A model generated the notes under the pieces. It saw nothing but the letters and a program-made list of their open reading frames with translations. It was not told where the DNA came from and did no database searches. DNA of 64,000 nucleotides from Orthonyx spaldingii (taxonomy: Eukaryota > Chordata > Aves > Passeriformes > Orthonychidae), in assembly GCA_013397795.1 (NCBI GenBank), contig VZTJ01004286.1, positions 4,097,503 through 4,161,502 of the forward strand, in the 5' to 3' direction. Positions 45,017 through 57,422 of this stretch are shown here, one piece after another. Numbering within the stretch: the first letter of the stretch is position 1; every line of letters begins with the position of its first letter. Made by a program: the position numbers and the translations under genes.

Positions 45017-48000
45017 CTGTGGTGGGCGAGAGGGAGAGGGTTGGACCCCAGCTACCTACGAGCCCTGCTAACCCTACCTGATCTCACCTTCCTGCACAAA
45101 TTCTTTCCCTGGCAGCAAATGTATCCGGAGATCTAATTTCCTGTGGCTCATGGGATTAACCTACCCCAGACACGTGCACAGAGGAATCCAGACTCCACTT
45201 GCCATGGACTAGCCATGGGGCACCGATGTGAGGTTAAACCAGGACCACGCATCTCTGCCAGAAAAACCAGTGGGATGTACCATCTCCGACAGCCATGGAT
45301 GGGTTGGTGGAGCTCATCACACCTAATGCAGTGGCTTAATTGTCCCATTGCATTGCTGGCAGCTCAAGAGGTATTAGTTGTACCCACCGGGGAAAGTGCT
45401 TAATCACAACAGATTAAATTGGTGCTTTGGAGTTATTTTTTCTTCCAGGTAGAAGGCCTTTCCCTGGCATTGCAGCTTCACATATTGCCTTCAAAGGCCA
45501 AAAAAGCACTGAGTATGCCTTTCCAGCCCAAAAATGCAGATGGCAGCTCCTGCCCAATGGCTTGGACTGGAGGAGCTATGAAAGCTGCTCTATTTGTCTT
45601 GGATTTGTGGAGTAAGTGGGTTGCAATGTAAAGCACTATGGATGTGTTGGACTCCTGGTTATGTGTCAGAAAGCTTAAATTTGGAAAAAAAGGGTTCACA
45701 ACACAGTCTGTGAGTCCTAAGATGTCCCTACCCCAAAATTAAGAACTAAAACGAGATACAGTCTACAGATCTGACTTTCCCAGGGCTGTTGGAGTTGGGC
45801 AGCTCTGGGCTTTGGAAAAGCAGTGCTGAAATAGTGGTGTGGGCTGCTGAAGAGCTCAAGTGGGTGACATAGCAAGAAATCAGGCTGATTTCTGTATGAA
45901 ACCTGCCTGTGAGGCAGTTTCCAGAACCCGCCTACTTTGCATGAAAAAAGCCATCAAAATAGTCACCTTTGCACGGAGTCGTTCTCCTCCATGAAACTGG
46001 TGTTTTCTGGAGGTGTAATTTTCCATTTAACTGTGGTTCAGGGGCTGGATAAAAAGAGATTTCTAAGAACTTCAGGATGGCAAGGAGCAGATGTAAAGCA
46101 CTGGGTACATCCCAGGCATCAGCCTGTGCACTCTAATTAGGGAAGCTGTTATTATCAACACCCTTCCAAAAGAGTGTCAGTTAAAAAATTAAAATAAATG
46201 AACCTGGGACTCACCCACAAAGCACCAGACAGCAAATCGGATCCACGTGACTGTGGAGAGCTTCAGCATGAGATAGATGTTCACCAGCATGGCGAAGGCA
46301 GGGACGAAGGGCAGACACGGGGCCATGTAGGGCAGCTTCTTGGGGTTTTCTGGCTGCTGCAAGATCACAAACACCAGCACGGCGATGAGCAGGATCATCA
46401 GCACGACCAGCAGGACAGCCCACCAGCTCTGCTCAGAGATGTAGTCTGCCCCAAAGATGATGAAGGAGCAGAAGATGAACATCAGGACGAAGAGCAGGAG
46501 CACGCAGGTGGTGACCGTGTGGCCGGTGGCCGCCGTCGGACGATCCATTTTACCTGGCAGCCCGAGGTGGATCCTCATCGTGTAGTATCGAGGGCCGATC
46601 AGCTTCTTCAGCTTGATGAGATAGATATTCTCAGACTCATCTGCCTCTATCCCCGAGGTCATGTCAACGGTGCCGTAATTGGGGTGATTCACACTGTAGG
46701 CGGATTTATCGGATTTCCCAATGAGCATCTCGTTATCTCCTAGCGACGGCAGATTTTTCGCCCCGCACGTGTTGGTTGGGGGGCCGGACAACTCCTCTCC
46801 TTCGCTCCCCGGGGAGCAAGCTTCCTTCTCGCAGTCGGCCAGGATGCCCTCCTTCTTCTTGGTGTGCTCCTCGGAGAGGAACTTGACGAAGCCGTCGATG
46901 TCGCTCTCGGGCTGGTAGCGGAGGAGCAGGACGCAGACAGACACCAGCGTGTAGGCGAGCAGGGTGCCAATGGACATCATTTCGATCAGGTCCCGCAGGC
47001 TGACCAGCAAGGACAGCAGAGCTGCCAGGAACCCGGACACGATGCAAGCCACAACAGGGGTTTCTGTGTAAGAGCTGACGTGGGACAAAAACCTGGAGTG
47101 CAGAACAGTCACAGAAAGTCAAAATCACAGACCTCAGAAGTTGCCTGTTGCAATAACCCTTCCCTGGTTGCACAGCACAGACTCAGGGATCCCCTCAGGT
47201 CTTGTTGCCTTTTGGAACTTTGACTCCAGCTGGGGACTAGCAACACTTTTGAAGCTGAATCTGGAATTAGACCTGGGTCTGATCTTTGCTCTCTGCAATG
47301 AGCACTCAGATACTTGCAAATAAGTACCCAGATTTTATCCACATACACTGCTCTCCTTTGCAAGTAGCTCTTGAATTAAACACTGATCCTCACATAACCA
47401 GAATGTCTAGGTACCAGCAGCAAATGAGAAACTGTTGGGTAGACTGCTCCTGATATTTTTCCCCCAGAATATTGCCTTGGCATGTGTCCCATTCTGCACC
47501 CACCGAGTCTGTGCGTGCCCATTGCTCCCTGCAGTGACGACACTGTCGGGGTGTCGGGTCCCCCAAACCCCCAGCACAATTTTCCCCTCAGATCCCAAGA
47601 GGCCAAAAATAAATGCCAGCAGGGGCATGACTGACCTGAAGAGCAGCCCATCACCAGCCATGGCATAAATGACTCTGGGCATTGGGAAGAGGGAGCCCAG
47701 CAAGCTGACAGTCAGGCCGGCCACAGACCCAATGGCAACAATGAATTTGGCTGCGTAGAAGCCGTGGACCACAAACATTTCCATCAGTGGGGACTCGGTG
47801 TCGATGGCATCGTAGGGCACCATCAGTGTGAGGATCATGCTCACCTGGGGAAGGCAAGAGGAGCAGGACAGGGGTGTCAGCAGCAGCACTGGGGGCTGCT
47901 GGGGACTCTCAGGGTGTGACGACTGTTTCTCAAGAGTGAAACCCAAAAAATGTCAGGTCTGATTGGGTTTGTATCCCTATATCCCTTGTGGAGGGAATGT

Positions 48001-51000
48001 AAAATGCTGGAATTTGGACAGTTTACGCTTTGCTGTGGGGTGGTTAATCCAGAAAACTGTGGGATCTTGGTCTCTGCTATCCAAAGGCAAGAAAGGGATG
48101 CTTGAACCTGGCTTCAGTGGTGATGCAGGAGTCAAGTGGGACTGGTGTGACTGGTGAGGCTGGTGGGACTGGTGGGACTGGCAGTGCATACAGTACTTGC
48201 TTTTGCTGCATTCCTGTGTGGGAATAATGCTGGGGCAGACCCCAAATCCAGATTGCATTGCTTGGAGCAACCCTCTGGCCCTAGTTGGGTCAAAGAATTT
48301 GTTTTCATGAGAAGCCCACTCCCCTGCAGGAGAGGCAGTAGGTGAATTTCTTTGGGATTATCAGAACAGTGTTTTTCTCCTTCATAACTAATTTTTGCTC
48401 TTTTGCAAGGAAAATCTCTGAGCACAGACATGCTTTTATCAGGGTGCAGAGCAGTGGAATCTCACACAGTCATCCCTGCCTATCCTTCCCCGCCCTTGGA
48501 TCCTCTCCCATATCTCCAGCAGAGGCAGTGCTGCTTTTCCCAGAACCACGGAGAAAGGATGCTGCAATGCTGCTCCTCCTTCTGCTTTGCTGCTCTCCCG
48601 GGTGCAAAAATAGCTGTGGATGGGGATGAGAAAAAAAATCTGTCTGCCACCACGTCCCTGCAGCTGGCAGAGGGGTCTCATCAGGTAACAGGAGCCTGGG
48701 GACAAACAGAGAGGAGCCTTGGCAGGCACTGTGCAAGTGCCCAGAAGGGGCTCACATGATACATGTATATATATATATATATGCATACATACATATTTAT
48801 GTACATTCACACCTGTGTGGGGACTACTTACGGACACATAAGCTGTCAAGCACGTGACGAGCGAGGCTGTGATGGCGTAGGGGATGGAGGTGTTGGGATT
48901 CTTCGCCTCTTCTCCCGTGGTAGCAATGATGTCGAAGCCGATGAAGGCGTAGAAACAGGTCGCAGCCCCCTTGAGCACCTGCGGGGAGGATCAAACCTCT
49001 GGGTGCCAGGAGAGAGGCCGGCACCCAGCCAGGGAGAGGGAGCTGAGCAAAAACGGAGCAGCCCAGGTGTGCCGTGTCTGAGCTAAAGGGTGAGTGGGAG
49101 CAGGTCAGGGGTGCACACATAGAGCTGGGGACTGATCCTGGGATCACCCCTAACTTGCTGATCTGGCCTGGGGACATGATTTCAACCTGTGTCCTCAGCC
49201 ACTGGAGGCATCTGCAGCTTACCCCACAAACCTGCGCCCACGCAGTGCCCGAATCTGCTGGGAGATCCTGCCGGTGACAGAGGAGACAAACCATTTCAGG
49301 TTTGCTTTCACAATCCTCTACCCCAAATCCATTTTTGTTAGTAGGGATCTGGAACATGTTGACACGTTCTGCCTTAGCAAGATGTCTCATGTGGCAGCAA
49401 GATCCGCTTGCAGAGGAAGCAGGAGAGAGTAGCAGCCGTCAGATGTGCGCCGCTTCCCAAACAACCTCTGTTTAGCTTGGAAGCTGCAGACAGGTTAGGA
49501 GCACACATTGGAGAACTGGGATGAGGAATTATTTGTACTGTTTGGTTATTTTTTTTAATGTGATTTTTAAAAATATACAATATTAGTGAGGACATTTATA
49601 GGAGAGGAACGCTGGAGCAGGGCAAACACTCCCTGGCTGTGAATGAGCTGAGGTGGAGCTGTGAAATCCTTGCATCTAGGAAGCCTGCTGGGTACCACCT
49701 GTCCATCACACCTCTGTCATCCCAGCTCTCTAGTGACAGTGCACACAGTAAAACTCACCTCTTTCAGGGACTGTCTGTAATTATCCTTTTTAAGTATCCC
49801 CTACACTCCTGGGGATCTCATGCTTGTGCTTGGTGGATTTACTTTTACAAACAACCAGCTGAAAATTATGAGACCACCCTACTGGGTCTGATGTGTTTTG
49901 GTATGTATCTTTTAAAACTTTATCTTTTTGCCAGGAGATAACTGGTGCATTCAATTGGAGCAAAACAGGTATTTTCTGTTTTCTCTTTTTCACTCCCATT
50001 GTCTGGCATAAAAAGCCAAGCACAACCCAAATACAACCTCTGCTCTCAAGTGAGCCTCAATGGTCTTCTCCTCACTGTTGTTCTGTGGCAGAGAGGTATT
50101 GATTTACTGAAGGGAGGTGCAGGGACTGTATGGCAGTTTGGGACCCTTCCAATAATCAAAATTCTTGGTTTACGTTACTTTCTTGCTTATTTTGCTGCAC
50201 AAAACTCCAAAGGAGTTGAGCAGTGTAAATCTGAGAAATTATCTTGGGTTCAGGCCAGCAGAGATATTTTCAGTCTCTGTTCATCCTTGGATAAAAACCA
50301 GTGCAAGCAAGCTAAAAAAGCCAAATATGTCCAAATTCTCAGTAAGCTTTGAGGGAACATCCATAAAATAAGTACTGGCAGGTGGCATTATGAAGTGCTC
50401 AAAACAAATGCTTGAGAACATTGTTGTTGAAAACCAGCCAACGAAAGTATCTCCCCACTCCACAGAGGCTGAGCCAGCTCTCCGGAGCACCCTGTCTTGG
50501 ACAGCCACAGCATTTTGCTCCATTGCCTGGCAATTAGTGTCATTTCCTTGGGGATACTTTCATGTGGAGTTTGGCTCTGCAGAACGACATTTTGGAAAAG
50601 TTCTGGGTTTATGCTAAGAAGGGTTAGAAGATAAGGCAAAGCATTGCAATACTCTTTGGGTTTGGCAGAACTAGCAGGTCTGGATCCAAACCTGCACTCC
50701 TGGGCTTTGGAGGTCCCTGGCCAAAGCACAGGTGGATTTAGCAGGGCTGGGATCTGGAGGGTGCAGCAGAAGTGGGGTGTGCACACCACGAGCAAAGCTG
50801 AGTGTGTGGCACCACTTAGGTGCTGTGTGCCCCTCTGTGCTCCCAGGACTTACCCCTGGCCATCCAAATGGCAGGAATTGCCCTTCAGCCCAGTTGTCAC
50901 TTTTGATGTAGAACAGACCAGCAATCATGATGAAGATCCAAACTGCCAAGTTAATGACATTGAGCACATTGTTCAGTCCCACCGAGTTCTTCACCCCCAT

Positions 51001-54000
51001 GGCCACAATGATGGTGACAATGACAGCAATGACCAGAGCAAGAAGGTCAGGGTACGACTCCTCTCCTTTTCCTAGGTGAGAGAAAAGAGGTGTGTTACAC
51101 TTCATCCACAGAATATCCAAGAACTCTGTGGGCAGTTTTAAACACTTTTTAGATCTTGAAGGTTCACAGAACTCTTTGGTCTCATTGCAAAGGTGGTCTC
51201 CAGAGGCCCTTGCCTCTGCTAGCTAAAGTTGTTTAATTAAGGTGATAAATCTTGATGTCTCCAGACACTGTTTGGACTTTTGGGAGACCAACGATCACGT
51301 CCCAGTTTGCTTAACAGGTATCTGCTGAGTCCTCATTAAAAATCAACCAGCCATGAAGTTTTCATGACACAGGTACAGGATAGCTGGCTGGTTTACTTAC
51401 TGGTAGGATTCATGGACTGTTTCTGGAATTGTTGTTCATACAGGACCACCACAGACCCCAGTCCATGGCAGTACTGCAGACACCAGCTTGTGCTCTCTAA
51501 CAAAATTCCCTGTGTGCAACAAGGAGACCAAGCAGAATGTTAGCACTGGGTGAAGTGTTTCTGTGCTGCCCTCACCCTCTGACATTTGGCAATTTCTGTG
51601 CATTTATTCTAAATGCCAGCTCATCCCAAAGGGGCTCAAAGTATATTGTATCCCATCCCCTCAAATCCTGCCTGTGCTCCAGGCAGCCGAGGCAAAGCAC
51701 CAGAGCCAGACAGACAGTAAATAATGAATGAAGCCTAATATCCATGTCTGACTCCTGACGAGCTTCCAATTACTTTTCAGGCCCTAATTAATGGCGGTAT
51801 CTGTGCACAGCAGGACACACCCAGGCCGTTCAGCGTGCCCACGCTGCTGATCATCCAGTGGCTGATGGTGTGGTTGGCCAGCGAGTCGAACATGCTGCTG
51901 AGAGCGCTGGCGCCCGCGGCCGTCCCGATCAGGTACTCCAGGATGAGGTTCCAGCCGATGAAGAAAGCCACGAACTCCCCCACGGTCACGTAGCTGTAGG
52001 TGTAGGCGGAGCCCGTGGTCTTGGGCACCCGCACGCCAAACTCAGCGTAGCAAACGCCTGTTGGGGAAAATAGGAAGCGGCGTAAGGAAAATGCAGTTGG
52101 GAAATGGAAGAAGTAAAACCGCCTTGGTGCCACCTGCCTGGAAGTGCTAGGGGGTGTCAGGGCTGCAGTCAACATCAGGAACACAGAGACATTGCGTGGT
52201 GACCCTCCCTCCCTGGTTTCTTGGCTTAAACACCAGACAAATTTCCACTGAAATAAAGTTGTGATGAGTTTTTCTTTTTGAGATGACACAGTTCAAACCA
52301 GCCAGATGTTTGCATGGGATCCCGGACCAGTGCTGCACCGCCTCACCCCAGAGGAAGACACCACAGGAGGGCTCACACAAGGCTGCACCTCTCCCTGCCC
52401 CAAACTTCCAATCTCCAAACACTCATCCTGCATTATTGTTCTGCAGATCCAGGTACGAGCACTGTCCTGATCATCCCCACTCTTGTAGGTACCCAGCCAG
52501 GAGGAGTTTGAAGACATCTTACATAGATAACATAAGCTATTTTAACACTTAAAAAATATTATATTTAAGTCTTCTAAAGAATAATTGCAAAACTAACTGT
52601 GCAGAAGAAGAAAAGAAAAGCAAAAAGAAATATTTAACTGGAAATGTTTGGGAGGAGAATTCAGCAGACTTTAATACTTTCCAAACTCCTTGTGCGCTTA
52701 CTGTGTCAGGATAATTTTTAATAAAAACCTGACCCTGACACGTTGATGTATTAAAACAACCATTAGCTTTTATTTAAAAGGAATGGATCTACTTAGTCTC
52801 AAATTCCCCAAATATTATTCAGGACAAGTGCTGGAAGGGTCCTGTGTGTTTAACGCTGATTAAGCCCCTGCCCCAAAGACCCCAGTAAAGTTCATATGGG
52901 TGAATTGGTTAAGGCCATTACTACCACTGAGTAAACACATTGTAATTATTGAGCTCTCTATCAACTGATATTCTCCATTTAGAAGGTAATAATTGCTTCA
53001 AATTTGCAATCAGTTTAGTGTAGAGAGGGGAATGAATAATTTATAAAAACATTATGAGGTGGCTGCTCTTACTTTAAGTGCAGTTTTTACACAGTACAAA
53101 CACAGAATTGTTGAATCTCTTAAGCTGAATTTGGTGGTGCTTCTTTTCTTGGTATTGAAGGATTTTTATATTCCATTCACTGCTTAACTTGAATGCGGGT
53201 TGCTTTGCAATGGGACTCTTCAAAACTTGATTTCTGCAAAGCAGCCCAACAGGAGCCGTGAGGCATTTCCATCATCCATCCAGCCCTACCGACAGTCATT
53301 ATTCAAAGCTGATGAAAAATGCATGCACTCGGCAAAGGTACGGCGTTCACAGATAACTACAGGCCTGAATGATTTATGAAACTGGTGCTCTGGTGGGGAC
53401 AAGTATCTAGTTTCTGTCTTTGATGGCCTTAAAAACATATACTCTTTCTTGTAGGCAGCTCTCATTTTAGCCAACGACAAGATAATGATTGAAGAGGATG
53501 GTTATCGATACACAACGATAATGCCAAAGCAAAGAAATGAATATGTATAAAATGTTTGAGTTTTTGATTATTCTATTGGGATCCCAAAATAGACGAGCAG
53601 TTTTTCACTATGCATTGAGTACAGCAATATGTTGAGAATGTAAGTAGTAGGTATCAGCATATATTACATACACACACACACGTATACATACATACTAATC
53701 TCTGCTGCATCTGCACTGTATTATTATTGCTATTGTTGTTGTTATTGTCATTATTATTATTTTTACAATCTAACTACAAAATAAATCTGTGTTACTGAGT
53801 TACTCCTTGGCAGCCCAAGCTATTCAACACCTTGTTCCCCTCTGTCCGGAGGGATGCAGCTGTCCCAGTGCTCCTGCACAGCCAGCCCAGCTCTGGGACT
53901 GCAGAGAGAGGCTGGACGCATCCTCCCTGCCACAACTGTTTGAATTTGGAGACAGATTTCTCTTCTTCCCCTCAATCAAGAGTGTTTACAATTTCTGAAG

Positions 54001-57000
54001 AAAACAAGCCAAAACAGTGTTTTTTTGAAAAAGCAAATGTTATATGGAGGACCATTGCTTTTCTTTGAATATCTGCTACAATTGTGCAATTGGTGTGACA
54101 GTCATTACCCTGGTGTAATTATACAGTTACTGACATTGTTCAGCAGGACATAAACACAGCTGAGTGGTTTGGTCCATGGCACTGGCCCTTCCAAGATCCC
54201 ATCCACAGAACGGCCACCAGGCAGCACAAGCTGCTGCTTTTGGTGTGCTGGCATGGTGGTGGCCATGATGTGGATGCTGACCCTCCCACTGATACTTGGC
54301 ACAAGGCTACATGGGAACTTCCCACAGGGCGCTGGCATGATGGGATTGATGTTTCAAGTGAAAAAATACTTCTGAGAGGTATCCAGCTGTGCTGGAGGTC
54401 ACTCCAAATAATTCATGCTAGCGCACAAGAAATCCAGAGGGACTATCCTTCATTAACCAAGAGCAGCCAACTTATTGAAGCAGGCATATTATTTTCATCA
54501 AGCCACTGAGCCTGTCCATTGCATTTCATGATCACCATGTGCTGGTGTAAAAAAGGCAGCTCCATAAAGAAAACTCCCACAGAGCAAGGACTCCCAGCCT
54601 TACAGCTCCACCCAGGCAGCTGCAGCTGCAGCCCCACAGCCCAGCCCTCATCCTGCAGCCAGGCAGCACCTGAGGCATGTGCTCAGCTCCCCCCTGCTCC
54701 ATCGTGCACCCCAGCTGCTGCTGAGCCTGTTCCCCTACCAGTATCAGGTAAGAGCGTGGCACTGTGCTCCAAACAAGGTTGTCTTGCTTTAGGAGGGGAG
54801 ATCACTAAAGGGTCAAGAAATGGCTGGTGAAAAAGGCTGTGAAGAGGGTGATGGGGTTGGGTGAGATGCAAACTGCTGATTTTGGCTAAGGGGGGCATTT
54901 TGGATAAACAGGGGTGAAAATGGGAAATCCTGGCGGTCACAGCTGATGGAAGGAGCCTGTGGTACACTGGAGGCTTTGTGGAGAGAAGCTGGGCAAGCAC
55001 TTCTACTTGAGAGCTGAATGAAAGGCCTTCTAGTGAGAGAATAAAAGAGATTGATTTAATTTATCAGTTTAATCAATTATAGTGTGTCTGTAAGTACTCT
55101 GATGGGGTACATATTGCTTAAAACTATGGAAGGCATAAGTGGAATTTGTTGAGTAGATCAAATTAGAAAAGTCCCTGTCTGAAATGAGGCTTAACAGTGC
55201 AAAGAGGCTTCCCAATGGCAGGGCTTCCTTGTGGCTGTCTCCCAGAGAAGCCAGATAGCTTTCTGGATGATTTTGGGAGTTTTTTTGGTTTTTGGGGTTT
55301 TTTTAATCCAAAACCCTCCTGGGCTCACTTTTTCAAGTAGTAGGGTTTGACTTAGTGATCTGTGATGGATGAAGGGAAAGCTGCTTAAAATCTGTCCGTG
55401 CACGCTTGCCCAAATTCAGTGCCTGGTACACCAGGAGCAACCACAATGAGAGAGCTGAAATCACATCCCCAATGAGTCTAACAGCCTGTCCAGCTCCTGA
55501 ATTCTTCCTTGGTTTCACTTGCCAAAGAAGTGTTGCTGCCACAAACAACAGCAGCATTAAGGATGAAGTGAGGAAGCGGCCAAGGAGACTATCAAAACAC
55601 TGCCTCCCTCACAAAACCCTTTCCCAGGGCTACAAAAGCAAGGGAAGATGAAAGCGGAGCGGGAAGCGGAGCAGGCTCCTGTGGGCGAAGGCGGGAGGAG
55701 CTCCTGCTGCGGGGCAAGGCTCGTGTCTGGAGTGAAAAAGCCCCTTTTGGAGGACAGTGTGTTTTTGTTAGCAGAGATCCACCCAAACTTCGTTTGCTCT
55801 TGGTTTGCATCACGGCCAACAAAACTTTTGCAGAGGAGAGAGAGCAGGCAGTGAGAAAGGAGAGACACTGATGCTCTCTACTGCCTTGGTTAAAAAACAG
55901 GCATTTTGGTTCATTTGTTGTGTTGGGAAATCAAATAAGCATTGGATCTCATTGCAAGCCCTTGGCTGTTGCTGTGGGCTTTGGAGAGAGTGTGAGGCTT
56001 ATCCCTGGGCTGTGCCAGGGTTGTGCCTCTGGGCTGCAGGGACATCAGGGGTTCACTTACACACACTTTGGTGGGATCTTCATGGAGCAGCACTGCAAAC
56101 TCCAGGGAAAGAGCATGATGTGCTTCCACATCTCATTACAAAAATCCAGAGTTTTGAAAAGCTGAGCTGGGTCACTTCACTGTGTTGGTTCTTCTTCTCT
56201 TCTATCAAAGCCCTTTGCCATTTGCTCAGGTTTCCTTATCCAACTCACAGACAAAAGCTGGATACCAGACTGACACAGCATGCAAAGTCCTCTGAGCAGA
56301 GAGAGCAGGAACATCACATCATCGTGTTAGCACTGATCTGGAAAGGACAAATGCCAGCAGTACTGGCTTCATGTACAAACTGCAGCTTGAGCCATATGCT
56401 CAGCTGGGTTCCTACAGAGGAGATAGAATTCACCGTGTTTTCACTAAAATACATAATTTCTCTCTCCCTGCACATTTGTTTGTTGGCTTTTTTTTTTTGT
56501 TTGGAAACTCAAAGACTGACCCTGTGTGAATAGGAGCCAACGAAATCAATTCCAGAACTAATTGAGGAATTTTTTAACTGTTAGCCATGTCAACAAAAGA
56601 AGTTGGCCCTGGTACTGCCCAAGCCACTGACATCCTTCCTGTTGGAACTGAGTTTCCCACAAGCTCTTGCTCCAGTGCTGTGGCTTGGCCACGCTCTCAG
56701 CCTGGGACACGCAGTGCAAAACTCTCAAATCTCTCAAAAATATTGCCCACAGGCCCCATCCTTGTGGAAGCCATTGGCAGCTCATCAGGATAATCGTGTT
56801 TGGGCTACTGGCTCCCAGTACAAGGTTCAGTCTGATATTTGGACAGTGAGGGACAGTGCACCCCATGAGCTGGGTGAGCCTGGTGGGAAATGGTGTTTAG
56901 TTGGTGGGGAAGGTGCTACCTCCTTGTAGCTCGTGGTGCTTGAGCACGGATCCTGCCAGGTGTCTACCCATGAACGGAGAGGGTGCAGGACAGGACACCT

Positions 57001-57330
57001 TGATCAAAATCCGACACAAAACTCACCTGACAAGATGGAAGCGACGGCAGCGATGATGAAGGACACGATGACCCCGGGCCCTGCCATCTCCTTGGCCACC
57101 AGGCCGGACACCACGTACATGCCGGTGCCCACGCAGCTCCCAACGCCCAGGGAGATGAGGTCGAGGGTGGTGAGGACCTTGGCCAGCCGGGCGCCCTGGG
57201 CGGCCGCGGCGCCAGTGCCCTCCAGCATGGACTCCACGGGCTTGGTGCGCAGCACCCGGGCGCGCAGGGCCTGGCCCGCGGCCCCCCAGGGCACCCGCCG
57301 CGGGTCCAGCCGAGAGAAAAAGCTGCTCAT
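44694..57330 (-). CDS. SLC7A14: SLC7A14 lysosomal APC-family transporter, seven coding exons
   Basis: Complement of 57027-57330, 51821-52057, 50854-51071, 48832-48978, 47636-47844, 46215-47092 and 44694-45016 gives 771 aa plus stop, the length I recall for human, with very high identity. SLC7A14 belongs to the cationic amino-acid transporter branch of the APC superfamily (SLC7A1-4 relatives). It acts in lysosomal membranes of neurons and photoreceptors, and mutations are linked to retinitis pigmentosa. Cationic amino acids and GABA have been proposed as substrates. Visible: the APC entry motif GVGSCVGTGMYVVSG (about 62-76), about 14 hydrophobic helices, a long cytosolic loop between helices (CEKEACSPGSEGEE area, around 440-540), and a hydrophilic tail ending DELDYSPE. 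Start context is cagcaccATGa. The gene is convergent with CLDN11. Coding span is 12.6 kb. Confidence 0.98.
45017..46214 (-). other. SLC7A14 intron 6 (coding)
   Basis: GT-AG intron of 1.2 kb on the minus strand. Nothing else recognised. Confidence 0.85.
46215..47092 (-). CDS. SLC7A14: SLC7A14 coding exon 6 (residues 372-665)
   Basis: The largest exon, 878 bases. It encodes FLSHVSSYTETPVVACIVSG, two helices, the long acidic cytosolic loop, then the C-terminal bundle (TAATGHTVTTCVLLLFVLMF, VVLMILLIAVLVFVILQQPE). Donor gtgg|gtgagt. Confidence 0.98.
47093..47635 (-). other. SLC7A14 intron 5 (coding)
   Basis: GT-AG intron of 543 bases; nothing recognised inside. Confidence 0.85.
47636..47844 (-). 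CDS. SLC7A14: SLC7A14 coding exon 5 (residues 303-372)
   Basis: Encodes VSMILTLMVPYDAIDTESPL to FPMPRVIYAMAGDGLLFR, including the conserved APC segment SLFPMPRVIYAMAGDGL. Donor ttcag|gtcagt. Confidence 0.98.
48137..48181. repeat. 9-bp minisatellite, five units
   Basis: tgggactgg, tgtgactgg, tgaggctgg, tgggactgg, tgggactgg in tandem within an SLC7A14 intron. Confidence 0.93.
48762..48800. repeat. TA/CATA microsatellite
   Basis: tatatatatatatatatatg followed by cataca units, 30 bases from the coding exon 4 donor. Confidence 0.9.
48832..48978 (-). CDS. SLC7A14: SLC7A14 coding exon 4 (residues 254-302)
   Basis: A 49-codon exon, phase 0 at both ends, encoding VLKGAATCFYAFIGFDIIAT and TGEEAKNPNTSIPYAITASL, the strongly conserved APC substrate-site region. 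Acceptor ccccgcag, donor tcc|gtaagt. Confidence 0.98.
48979..50853 (-). other. SLC7A14 intron 3 (coding)
   Basis: GT-AG intron of 1.9 kb; no repeat or exon recognised. Confidence 0.85.
50854..51071 (-). CDS. SLC7A14: SLC7A14 coding exon 3 (residues 181-253)
   Basis: Encodes KGEESYPDLLAL, two helices (VIAVIVTIIVAMGVKN; LNVINLAVWIFIMIAGLFYI) and the loop GQFLPFGWPG. Acceptor ctcacctag, donor ggg|gtaagt. Confidence 0.98.
51072..51820 (-). other. SLC7A14 intron 2 (coding)
   Basis: GT-AG intron of 749 bases; nothing recognised. Confidence 0.85.
51821..52057 (-). CDS. SLC7A14: SLC7A14 coding exon 2 (residues 102-181)
   Basis: Encodes VCYAEFGVRVPKTTGSAYTY and the next helices to SSVGTLNGLG. The motif AEFGVRVPKTTGSAY is a hallmark of the CAT branch. 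The donor ctgg|gtgtgt lacks the +4/+5 consensus bases. Confidence 0.98.
52058..57026 (-). other. SLC7A14 intron 1 (between coding exons 1 and 2)
   Basis: GT-AG intron of 5.0 kb. Contains an AT-rich block with many TAAT cores (about 52890-53100), a TA/CA microsatellite (53668-53690) and trinucleotide-rich DNA (53718-53762). No exon recognised. Confidence 0.85.
53668..53762. repeat. CA microsatellite plus ATT/GTT repeat
   Basis: A (ca)n run with CATA units is followed about 30 bases later by (att)n, (gtt)n and (att)n triplets. Confidence 0.88.
57027..57330 (-). CDS. SLC7A14: SLC7A14 first coding exon (residues 1-102)
   Basis: N-terminal cytosolic segment (MSSFFSRLDPRRVPWGAAGQ), the conserved TKPVESMLEGTG, and the first helices with the APC motif. 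An Ala-rich stretch (GTGAAAAQGARLAKV) replaces Thr-rich human sequence. Very GC-rich, with a gcggccgc motif. Donor tcag|gtgagt. Confidence 0.98.
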
Positions 57331-57419
57331 GGTGCTGGGCTGGGCAGGGCTGGGTCACGGGCGGTGTTGGCAGCACCCGCTCAGGGCTGCGGCTGCGTTT
57401 CCATCCTGCGCCGGCAGCC
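57331..57419 (-). other. SLC7A14: SLC7A14 5'UTR part of the first coding exon
   Basis: On the minus strand a pyrimidine tract ending ccctctcctgcag lies just before 57419, giving a good acceptor and implying that an upstream non-coding exon exists. Confidence 0.55.
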
Positions 57420-57422
57420 CTG

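Larger units (their letters stand above)
47845..48831 (-). other. SLC7A14 intron 4 (coding)
   Basis: GT-AG intron of 987 bases with a five-unit 9-bp repeat (48137-48181) and a TA/CATA microsatellite (about 48762-48800). Confidence 0.85.
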
